From assembly GCA_020852865.1 (NCBI GenBank), contig JADYZZ010000049.1, positions 1 to 46,940 of the forward strand: 46,940 nucleotides of DNA. The letters are read 5' to 3'. Within the stretch, counting starts at the first letter, position 1, and every line of letters starts with the position of its first letter. The position numbers and the translations under genes were made by a program. Below the pieces are notes generated by a model. That model searched no databases, was not told where the DNA came from, and saw only the letters and a program-made list of their open reading frames with translations. Shown one piece after another: positions 36,979-46,940 of this stretch. This DNA is from Rubrivivax sp. Its GTDB lineage: Bacteria; Pseudomonadota; Gammaproteobacteria; Burkholderiales; Burkholderiaceae_C.

Positions 36979-37054
36979 GCCGGCTTAGCTCAGCTGGTAG
37001 AGCACCCGCCTTGTAAGCGGAAGGTCGTCGGTTCGACTCCGACAGCCGGCACCA
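36979..37054 (+). tRNA. tRNA-Thr (anticodon UGU)
   Basis: Complete 76-nt cloverleaf with encoded CCA. The acceptor GCCGGCT (36979-36985) pairs with AGCCGGC (37044-37050), followed by discriminator A and CCA (37052-37054). The D-arm GCTCAGCTGGTAGAGC and the T-loop GGTTCGACTCC are standard. The anticodon loop CTTGTAA gives UGU, reading ACA and, by wobble, other ACN codons. Oriented with sspB, 55 bp after it. Confidence 0.97.
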
Positions 37055-37117
37055 CGCGGACCGGTCCGGCGTGCCCTGGGGCACAGGCCCCCCGCGCCGG
37101 CTGCGCCGCCCACGCTC

Positions 37118-37438
37118 CTAGGCGCGCGGCCGCACCTTGATGCGCACCGCGACGCCGGGCCAACCCTGCTCGGCGAGCGTTGCCTCGACGCGCGGCAGGC
37201 ATTGGCGCAGCTTGGCCGCGGCGGCGGCGTGCTCGGCGAGCAGCGTCCAGGCGCTGTCGTCGAGCGGACCTGCGTGCAGCGTGGCGGCGAGCTCGGGCGG
37301 CAGGGCGGGCAGGATGGCTGCCAGCCGCGCCTCCGACGCGCGCACGCGCGCGAGCAGGCCCGCCAGTGAAGGGCTCGCATCGAGCGCGCGCGCCAGCGGC
37401 AGCGCGGCGGCCGATGCCCGGGCCGGAGATGAGCTCAC
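37118..37438 (-). CDS. Short DUF721/DciA-like protein
   Basis: 106 residues, GTG start. The pattern [22 protein letters not shown]...[19 protein letters not shown]...VRIKVRP matches the DUF721 proteins that precede secA in Burkholderiales. DciA members help load the replicative helicase; this short form lacks other domains, so the role is uncertain. It is antisense to secA and divergent from it, 362 bp apart. A DNA-K-homology-like core is expected from the family, not seen directly. Confidence 0.75.
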   Translation of the reverse strand: MSSSPARASAAALPLARALDASPSLAGLLARVRASEARLAAILPALPPELAATLHAGPLDDSAWTLLAEHAAAAAKLRQCLPRVEATLAEQGWPGVAVRIKVRPRA

Positions 37439-37800
37439 CTACACAGTCTAGCGATGCCGGCGTCAGGGCGCGGCAGTCCGGGTGGGGCCGGTGCGGCAGC
37501 GCGACGCGGCGTCCGCCGAGTGCGGTCAATGGGCGGCCAGCGCGTCCGTGCGGCGATGCCGCCGCATCGGCGCTCGCGCATCGGGTGAACCCCGAGGCCG
37601 CGAGGCGGCGAGTGTTAGACTGCACCGTTTTTTCGCGCGTGGGGCCTGATCCAGCGCTGACCTCGGCTCGGCGGCGTGTGCACCACTGCCGCGGCACGTC
37701 GATGCACGCCACCGTACGCCGCGCTGTGCCGGCGCCCGCGGCGCAGACGCTGCGCCGCCCGAGCCGCGCCCCGAGCCGCACCGAACCGGACACCCGCTGC
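37439..37800. other. 362-bp divergent regulatory gap before secA
   Basis: Lies between the DUF721 gene (-) and secA (+). Contains TAGACT (37616-37621), a weak -10, then a T6 run at about 37628-37633. Reading in the secA frame is open across the whole gap, but the upstream codons show no family similarity. I see no RNA gene and no clear secM-like arrest peptide. Confidence 0.4.
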
Positions 37801-40545
<2,745 letters not shown>

Positions 40546-40643
40546 CGAAAAGGGTCGGCGCCGGTCTGCGCGGGCCCTTGCCGCTCGGACCCCGGGGCCA
40601 TCCCGAGCCACCCGACCATCCTGCCCAAACGGAGCCTGCCGCC

Positions 40644-41882
40644 ATGCCCGTGCACCTCAGCGCCCCCGATCCGGCCTCGCTGCACCCGGTCGCCGGCCTG
40701 CGCATCGGCACGGCGATGGCCGGCGTGCGCAAGGCCGGGCGGCGCGATCTGGTCGTCTTCGTGCTCGACGAGGGGGCGGCGGTGGACGGCGTCTTCACGC
40801 GCAACCGCTTCTGCGCGGCGCCCGTGCAGCTGTGCCGCGAACACCTGACGCGTGCCGCTGCGCTGGGCGGCATCCGCGCCTTCGTCGTCAACACCGGCAA
40901 CGCCAACGCCGGCACCGGTGCCGATGGCCTGGCGCGCGCGCGCCGAAGCTGCGCGGCGCTGGCCGCGCAGCTGGGCATTGCGGCCGAGCAGGTGCTGCCG
41001 TTTTCCACCGGCGTCATCATGGAGACGCTGCCGGTCGAGCGCATCGAGGCCGGCCTGCCGGCGGCGCTGACCGCGCTCGCGCCCGATGCCTGGGCGCTGG
41101 CCGCCGAGGGCATCATGACCACCGACACGCTGCCCAAGGCCGCGTCGCGCCGCCTCGAGATCGGCGGGCGCTGCGTCACCGTCACGGGCATCGCCAAGGG
41201 CGCCGGGATGATCCGCCCCGACATGGCGACGATGCTCGGCTTCGTCGCCACCGACGCCGTGCTGGCGCCGGCGCTCGTGTCCGCGCTCGTGCGCGAGGCG
41301 GCCGAACGCAGCTTCAACCGCATCACGATCGACGGCGACACCTCGACCAACGACTCCTTCGTGCTCGCGGCCACGCGCCGCGCCGGGCATGCCGAGATCA
41401 CCACGCTCGAAAGCGCCGAGGGCCGCGCGCTCGCCGGCGCGGTGGGCGCGGTGGCCGAGCAGCTCGCGCAGGCCATCGTGCGCGACGGCGAGGGCGCCAC
41501 CAAGTTCATCACCGTCAAGGTCGAGGGCGGGCGCAGCGTCGACGAATGCCGGCGTGCGGCGTATGCGATCGCCCATTCGCCGCTCGTCAAGACGGCCTTC
41601 TTCGCGAGCGACCCCAACCTCGGACGCATCCTCGCTGCCGTCGGCTATGCCGGCATCGACGACCTCGACCAGGGCCTGATCGACCTCTACCTCGACGACG
41701 TGCACGTCGTCGCGCGCGGCGGGCGCCGGCCCGAGTACCGCGAGGAGGACGGCCAGCGCGTGATGCAGCAAAGCGAGATCACGATCCGCGTGCTGCTGCA
41801 CCGCGGCCGCGCCGAGGCGCTGGTGTGGACCTGCGACCTCTCGCACGACTACGTGAGCATCAATGCCGACTACCGCTCCTGA
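40644..41882 (+). CDS. argJ: Bifunctional glutamate N-acetyltransferase / amino-acid acetyltransferase ArgJ
   Basis: Arginine biosynthesis enzyme that recycles acetyl from N-acetylornithine to glutamate. 412 residues. It self-cleaves between Ala195 and Thr196 in [16 protein letters not shown]; Thr196 becomes the nucleophile. Oxyanion-hole region NTGNANAG and C-terminal [16 protein letters not shown] are conserved. Start ATG 40644 after CGGAGCC. Position after secA is usual in Burkholderiales. Confidence 0.96.
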   Translation: MPVHLSAPDPASLHPVAGLRIGTAMAGVRKAGRRDLVVFVLDEGAAVDGVFTRNRFCAAPVQLCREHLTRAAALGGIRAFVVNTGNANAGTGADGLARARRSCAALAAQLGIAAEQVLPFSTGVIMETLPVERIEAGLPAALTALAPDAWALAAEGIMTTDTLPKAASRRLEIGGRCVTVTGIAKGAGMIRPDMATMLGFVATDAVLAPALVSALVREAAERSFNRITIDGDTSTNDSFVLAATRRAGHAEITTLESAEGRALAGAVGAVAEQLAQAIVRDGEGATKFITVKVEGGRSVDECRRAAYAIAHSPLVKTAFFASDPNLGRILAAVGYAGIDDLDQGLIDLYLDDVHVVARGGRRPEYREEDGQRVMQQSEITIRVLLHRGRAEALVWTCDLSHDYVSINADYRS

Positions 41883-41894
41883 AGGCCGGCGGCG

Positions 41895-43217
41895 GTGAGC
41901 CGCCCGCGCCCGGGCGCGCTGGCGGCCTGGCTGCGGCTGCCCGCAGGAGACCTCTGGCGCGACCGCGCGTACGCGCGGCTGTGGACCTCGATCCTCACGA
42001 GCAGCTTCGGCAACCAGGTGATGATCCTGGCGCTGCCGCTCACCGCCGCCGTGCTGCTGCAGGCCACGCCGACGCAGATGGGGCTGCTCACCTCGATCGA
42101 GCTTGCGCCCTTCGTGCTGCTGTCGCTGCCGGCCGGGGTCTGGCTCGACCGCGTGCGCAAGCTGCCGGTGTACCTGAGCGGCGAGCTCGCCGTCGCGGCC
42201 GTGGCCGCCAGCGTGCCGCTGGCCTGGTGGCTCGGCTGGCTGTCGATGCCCTGGCTGTACGCGGTGGGCTTCGTGGTCGGCACCGTGCACACCGTGGCCG
42301 GCAGCGCCGCGCAGATCGTGCTGATGCAGGTGGTGCCGCGCGAGCGCCTGGTCGAGGCGCATGCGAAGAACGCGCTGGCCTCGTCGGGCGCCGAAGTCGC
42401 GGGGCCGGGTCTGGCCGGGCTGCTGATCAAGCTGTTCGGCGCGCCGGTGGCGCTGGTCGTCGACGCCGTGCTGCTGGTGGCGTCGGCGGGCATCCTCCGG
42501 GGCATTCATGTGACCGAGCGGCGCGACGCACCGCCGCGCGCGCAGTTCTGGCCGGCTCTCGTCGCCGGCATGCGCTTCGTCGCCGGCCAGCGGCTGCTCG
42601 TGACGCTGGCCGTGCTGATGGGCCTTTGGCAGATGGCCCACTACGCCGCGATCACGGTGCAGATCCTGTTCGCCACGCGCACGCTCGGCCTGAGCGAGCA
42701 GCAGGTCGGCCTGTGCTACATGGGCGTGGGCATCGGCACCATCGCCGGCAGCGTGTTCGGCCGGCGCCTGAGCCACCGCTTCGGGCCCGGCCCCTGCCTG
42801 GTGGCCGGCTACGCCGTCGTCGGCGCCGGCTGGCTGCTGGCCGCGGCAGCCCCCGCAGGCGTCGTCGGGATGGCCGCCTTCGCGGCCATGATGATGCTGT
42901 TTGCCGGCGGTGCCGTCTTCATCTTCATCAACTTCCTGGCGTTGCGCCAGGCGGTGACGCCCGAGCCGCTGCTCGGACGCATGACGAGCACGATGCGCTG
43001 GCTCACGCTGCTGGCCGCCGGGCCCGGCGCTCTGTTCGGCGGCTGGCTCGGCGAGCATGTCGGCCTGCGCGCGACGCTGGCCTTCGCCGGGGCGACTTCG
43101 CTGGCCCTGGTGCTGCTGGCCTGGCGGCTGCCGCTCATCCGCGGCTTGCGTCGCCTGCCCGAGCCCGAGTCGCCGAGCGACTGGCTCGGGATGGAAGCCG
43201 ACGTGCGACCGACCTGA
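41895..43217 (+). CDS. MFS transporter (MFS_3/EntS-like efflux protein)
   Basis: 440 residues, about 12 membrane helices. Begins near GDLWRDRAYARLWTSILTSSFGNQV, common to MFS_3 exporters. The loop 2-3 motif is LPAGVWLDRVRKLPVYL, and RRLSHRFGPGPCLVAGY is its second-half counterpart. The substrate cannot be inferred; relatives export siderophores, macrolides or lysophospholipids. Start GTG 41895, 12 bp after argJ, so probably read through from argJ. It ends convergent with the next gene, 9 bp apart. Confidence 0.88.
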   Translation: MSRPRPGALAAWLRLPAGDLWRDRAYARLWTSILTSSFGNQVMILALPLTAAVLLQATPTQMGLLTSIELAPFVLLSLPAGVWLDRVRKLPVYLSGELAVAAVAASVPLAWWLGWLSMPWLYAVGFVVGTVHTVAGSAAQIVLMQVVPRERLVEAHAKNALASSGAEVAGPGLAGLLIKLFGAPVALVVDAVLLVASAGILRGIHVTERRDAPPRAQFWPALVAGMRFVAGQRLLVTLAVLMGLWQMAHYAAITVQILFATRTLGLSEQQVGLCYMGVGIGTIAGSVFGRRLSHRFGPGPCLVAGYAVVGAGWLLAAAAPAGVVGMAAFAAMMMLFAGGAVFIFINFLALRQAVTPEPLLGRMTSTMRWLTLLAAGPGALFGGWLGEHVGLRATLAFAGATSLALVLLAWRLPLIRGLRRLPEPESPSDWLGMEADVRPT

Positions 43218-43226
43218 GACGGCGCG

Positions 43227-44279
43227 TTACGGCGCGAGCCCGGCGCGGAACGCCGCGCTCGGCCAATACGCGAAGAAGCCGGGCGGCGCCCGGCAGACGT
43301 CGGCAATCGCGCGCAAGGCGACGGCGACGGTGGCGTCGGCGGCCGCGCGCGACACCGGTGCCGACGGGTCGGGGTCGTCGATGCTGAACGAGACATGCAC
43401 GTTGGGGCGGCCGCGGATATCGATCTTCCAGTGCGCCTCCTGCGCCTCGCCGTGCAGCTTCGGGTCGGCCGTCCACAGGATCGCATGCGTCATGCGCCGG
43501 CCGTCGGCGAACCGGCCGTGCCAGCACCAGCGCGTCGCGGCAACGCGGCCGCGCCGGATCGTGCCGGCGGCGATGCGCAGATCCTCGGGAGCGAGGGTGA
43601 GCCGATGCTCCGGGGTCACCGTCTCGAGCCGGGTGCCGAGCGCCGCGGCGACGAAGGCCAGCGTCTCGCGGTACAGCGCCGTGTACAGCCCGGCCAGCGG
43701 GCCGCCGGTCACGTCCGTGCGTGCCGGGTCGGCGCCGAAACCCATGGTGTCGAACACGAAGGCAGGCGAAGGCATGTACGACGCATCGACGACTTCGGAG
43801 GTGGTGATCGACTCGAGCTGCGCGCACAGGCCGCTCATCGTCAAGGCCAGCCGCTCGCCGATGAAGCCGGGGTTGAGGCCCAGCCCGGCGAGCGTGCTGC
43901 CGCCTTGCATGCACGCTGCGCGCAGCGGCGCGCACCAGTCCTCGCCGTGCGCCTGCGGGTAGTGGAAGCCGGCTGTCGAGATCACGTTCTTGCCCGAGGC
44001 GAGCAGGCGCGCGACGTCGGTGTTCTGCCGCTCGTACGGCAGGCTCAGGCGCGGCGTGTGGATCACGACGTCGGCATCGAGCGCGAGGATCGACTCGATG
44101 TCGTCGGTGGCGCGCACGCCGGTGGGCGCGCGGCGCGCGATCTCGCCGGCGTCGCGCCCGACCTTGGCCGGATCGTAGACATGGAGTCCGACGAGCTGCA
44201 GGTCGGGGTGGTCGATGATGCGTCTGAGGGCGGTGCGGCCCATCGAGCCGCTGGCCCATTGGATGACACGCCAGGGCAT
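43227..44279 (-). CDS. DapB-fold NAD(P)-dependent dehydrogenase (2,4-diaminopentanoate dehydrogenase-like)
   Basis: 350 residues. N-terminal dinucleotide fold VIQWASGSMGRTALRRII with a Gly-Ser-Met-Gly turn. NVISTAGFHYPQ and GLGLNPGFIGERLALTMSGL resemble the proteins annotated as dihydrodipicolinate reductase-like or 2,4-diaminopentanoate dehydrogenase. It is not the true DapB: it lacks the usual lysine-pathway motif order and is too long. Lies 14 bp downstream of the DUF1295 gene, which suggests a shared substrate, perhaps a lipid or terpenoid. That is inference. Confidence 0.75.
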   Translation of the reverse strand: MPWRVIQWASGSMGRTALRRIIDHPDLQLVGLHVYDPAKVGRDAGEIARRAPTGVRATDDIESILALDADVVIHTPRLSLPYERQNTDVARLLASGKNVISTAGFHYPQAHGEDWCAPLRAACMQGGSTLAGLGLNPGFIGERLALTMSGLCAQLESITTSEVVDASYMPSPAFVFDTMGFGADPARTDVTGGPLAGLYTALYRETLAFVAAALGTRLETVTPEHRLTLAPEDLRIAAGTIRRGRVAATRWCWHGRFADGRRMTHAILWTADPKLHGEAQEAHWKIDIRGRPNVHVSFSIDDPDPSAPVSRAAADATVAVALRAIADVCRAPPGFFAYWPSAAFRAGLAP

Positions 44280-44293
44280 GACCGGTGTCTCCT

Positions 44294-45226
44294 TCAGCGC
44301 CACAGGCGCGGCCAGAATGCCGGCACGCGTGCCGCGTAGGCGGCGTAGTCGGGCCGGCGCTTGTGCAGGTAGGCGTCGGTCATGCGCGTGGCCGAGCCCT
44401 GGTTCATGAACCAGGTGACGTACAGCGGGCTGGCGATGCTGATCCAGCCCCAGGGGTGCGACAGCGCGAACAGGAAGAACCCCCACCACACCAGGGCCTC
44501 GCCGAAGTAGTTGGGGTGGCGCGAAAGCGCCCACAGGCCCGACTGCAGCACCGTGCCGCGGCGTGCCGGATCGGCGCGATGACGCGCGAGCTGCCAGTCG
44601 GCGCCGGCCTCGAACGCGACGCCCATGCCCAGCACCAGCAGGCCCAGCGCGTCGTTCCAGGCCGGCGCTGCCGCCGGATGGGCCAGCGCGAACACGAGGG
44701 GCAGTGCCCAGCCCCAGACCAGCACGCCTTGCAGCAGGAACACCTGGAAATAGCTCCACCACCACCAGCGTGTGCCGAAACGGGCGCGCCACTTGCGGTA
44801 GCGCGCGTCCTCGCCGTGCGGCAGGTTGCGCATGGCGATGTGCAGCGCCAGCCGCAGCGCCCAGACCGCGCAGGCCGCGAGCGTGATCCAGCCGTGCACG
44901 CCGATCGGGCCGGCCCGCACGGCCACGACGGCCGCGGCCAGCAGCGGCGTCAGCGGATAGGCGATGTCCATGATGCTGGCGTCGCGCAGCACGAGGCTGG
45001 CCAGCCACACCAGGGTCAGCAGGGCCCAGATGGCCAGCGCGGCGGCCAGTGCCAGCGCGAGCAGCCGCGCCGCTTCGGAGCCGCCATCGAGCGCGAACCA
45101 GGCCGCGGCGACCGCGCAGGGGGCAAGCGGATAGACGCTGCCGGCGCGCCGTGCGCGGCCGCCAGGCAGCGCCGCGATCCAGACCGCGGCCAGCGCCAAC
45201 CAAAGTGCGGTCAAACCGATGGCCAT
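44294..45226 (-). CDS. DUF1295 / steroid 5-alpha-reductase-like membrane protein
   Basis: 310 residues with about eight hydrophobic segments. The C-terminal half has the family signature: SRHPNYFGEALVWWGFFLFA for NADPH binding and a TRMTDAYLHKRRPDYAAY tail. RNLPHGEDARYRKWRARFG is also typical of DUF1295. Members reduce or modify steroids, terpenoids or fatty acyl chains; the substrate here is unknown. Start ATG 45226 chosen at the first membrane segment. An AT-rich operator-like motif lies 117 bp upstream. Confidence 0.85.
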   Translation of the reverse strand: MAIGLTALWLALAAVWIAALPGGRARRAGSVYPLAPCAVAAAWFALDGGSEAARLLALALAAALAIWALLTLVWLASLVLRDASIMDIAYPLTPLLAAAVVAVRAGPIGVHGWITLAACAVWALRLALHIAMRNLPHGEDARYRKWRARFGTRWWWWSYFQVFLLQGVLVWGWALPLVFALAHPAAAPAWNDALGLLVLGMGVAFEAGADWQLARHRADPARRGTVLQSGLWALSRHPNYFGEALVWWGFFLFALSHPWGWISIASPLYVTWFMNQGSATRMTDAYLHKRRPDYAAYAARVPAFWPRLWR

Positions 45227-45342
45227 CGAGTCGATTCCCCGGCGGCGAGGTGCCGCCCCGTCGTCCACCTGGCCCGGCATGCCCCGGGCAGCTCGCGCCG
45301 CGTGGCGGCTCGTGCCACCGGCCGGGCGGCCGGAGACTAACT

Positions 45343-45359
45343 ACTTGCAATGCGCAACT
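45343..45359. promoter_or_regulatory. Candidate operator ACTTGC-N5-GCAACT
   Basis: Imperfect inverted repeat (five of six pairs) in a short AT-rich island (about 45336-45366) inside a GC-rich 272-bp gap between the DUF1295 gene and ugpQ. TATAAC lies next to it on the plus strand; on the minus strand the reverse reading gives GTTATA next to TTGCGC. Resembles sites for small winged-helix repressors, though no such gene is in the window. Confidence 0.4.
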
Positions 45360-45498
45360 ATAACCACCGGTGGGCTGCTTGTCGCTCCAGGAGCGAAAGC
45401 CCTGGGCCCGAAACCGTCGGTGGCGACTCGCTTGCAATCAGAGATCGATGTGCCGGCAGCGCCGGCCGCGCGCCGGGCGCGAGACCCGGGGCGGCCGT

Positions 45499-46247
45499 TC
45501 AGTCGCGCACGCCGGCGGCGCCGGGTGCGAAGCGGTCGACGGCGTCGGTGATGAGGCCGTCGATGCCGAGCGCCGCCAGCTGGCGCGCCGGCGCCGGATC
45601 GTTGACGGTGTAGCAAAGCGCGCGCAGCGCGGCACCGTGCAGCTGCCCGATGAGTGCCGCGTCCATCAGGTTGTAGTTCGTGATGACGGCGACGCACCCG
45701 AGCGAGTGCGCCGTCTCGAACCAGCCGGGCCACAGGCTGTCGACGAGCAGGGCGCGCGGCAGCTCGGGTGCCGTGCAGCGTGCGCCGTTCAGCGCATCGG
45801 GCCGGAACGAGCTGAGCAGCGGCGGCAGCGCATCGCCGGCCCACAGCGTGCGGCAGGCGCGGCCGACGGCCTCGCCGGTGGCCTGTTCGCTGCCGGGCGT
45901 GGGCTTGATCTCGAGGTCGAGCGCGAAGCCGTTGCGGCGCACGTAGTGCGCGATCGCCTCGAGGCTGGGCAGCGGCTCGCCGGCGAAGGCGCGTGAGTGC
46001 CAGCTGCCGGCGTCGATGCGCGAAAGCTCGTGCCACGGCTGCTCGCCGGCGACGCCGCGGCCGCTGCTGGTGCGCTCGAGCGTCGTGTCGTGCAGCAGGA
46101 AGGGCACGCCGTCGGCGCTGAGCTTGACGTCGCACTCGAAGGCGCGATAGCCGTGCGCCGCGCCAGCGCGAAAGGCCGCCAGCGTGTTCTCGGGCGCCAG
46201 CTTGCCGGCGCCGCGGTGCGCGATCCACAACGGGTAGGGCCAGGTGT

Positions 46248-46251
<4 letters not shown>
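45499..46251 (-). CDS. ugpQ: Glycerophosphodiester phosphodiesterase UgpQ
   Basis: Cytoplasmic hydrolase that splits glycerophosphodiesters imported by the Ugp transporter into glycerol-3-phosphate and alcohol. 250 residues. Active-site HRGAGKLAPENTLAAF, the metal-site FECDVKLSADGVPFLLHD and LDLEIKPTPG are GDPD hallmarks. Start ATG 46251 overlaps the ugpC stop by 4 bp (ATGA). Last gene of the operon. Confidence 0.94.

Positions 46252-46940
<689 letters not shown>

Noticed and set aside
36979..37054. tRNA-Thr as an integration site for a genomic island
   Set aside because: No integrase, no second copy of the tRNA 3' end and only housekeeping genes on either side.
37180..37800. Longer SecA with about 207 extra N-terminal residues
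   Set aside because: The open frame extends upstream only because stops are rare. SecA N-termini match from 37801, and the extension overlaps the antisense DUF721 gene.

Overview
The window is a very GC-rich (roughly 70% or more by eye) chromosomal segment of a betaproteobacterium, most likely Burkholderiales of the Rubrivivax/Leptothrix/Methylibium type. The evidence is the order of the division and cell-wall (dcw) genes, petABC followed by sspA-sspB, the DUF721-secA-argJ order, and the protein wording throughout (for example the FtsZ tail, the cytochrome b PVWY motif and the SspB tail). I see no phage, transposase, CRISPR array or toxin system. The gene content is mostly housekeeping.

Layout. 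1-15293 (+): the dcw cluster, entered inside ftsI and running murE-murF-mraY-murD-ftsW-murG-murC-ddl-ftsQ-ftsA-ftsZ. Neighbouring genes overlap by a few bases or nearly touch, so translation is probably coupled along the operon. 15562-18212: a FAD-dependent oxidoreductase and a Bug/TctC-type periplasmic binding protein (-), divergent from a LysR regulator (+). 19344-25333: a mixed block holding a methyltransferase, a membrane-anchored unknown protein, an Hsp20 with an FNR-like promoter, a glutathione S-transferase, a thiolase and a Tat-type GH109-like oxidoreductase/glycosidase. 25383-26532: lpxC and a small two-helix membrane protein. 26612-29634: a DegS/DegQ-type protease (-), then a Nif3-like protein and pdxA (+). 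29704-32584 (-): a DUF1631 protein and mscL. 32730-36923 (+): petABC (cytochrome bc1), sspA and sspB. 36979-37054: tRNA-Thr(UGU). 37118-37438 (-): a short DUF721/DciA-like protein. 37801-43217 (+): secA, argJ and an MFS exporter. 43227-45226 (-): a DapB-fold dehydrogenase and a DUF1295 membrane reductase. 45499-46940 (-): ugpQ and the 3' part of ugpC, which leaves the window at its right edge.

Working together. The first 15 kb makes UDP-MurNAc-pentapeptide and lipid II and builds the divisome. lpxC (lipid A commitment step) normally lies close to ftsZ in this group but here is 10 kb away, behind accessory genes. petABC supplies the bc1 complex of the respiratory chain, SspA/SspB act in stress response and ClpXP delivery, and SecA drives export.

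The most unusual signal is a repeated micro-architecture. At three places (ftsW/murG, murG/murC, and the start of a DUF6544-like gene) a stretch of about 31-38 bp at a gene boundary is present twice, 74-92 bp apart. In each case the duplication creates a 25-31 codon micro-ORF whose stop overlaps the next start by 4 bp (ATGA or GTGA). The three offsets (92, 86 and 74) are all 2 modulo 3, exactly what unbroken translational coupling requires. MurE also carries a Gly-Ser-Val tandem-repeat insertion, and the pdxA stop codon sits in a 30-bp hairpin unit repeated nearly three times. Positions were counted by eye and could be off by a base or two in low-complexity runs.
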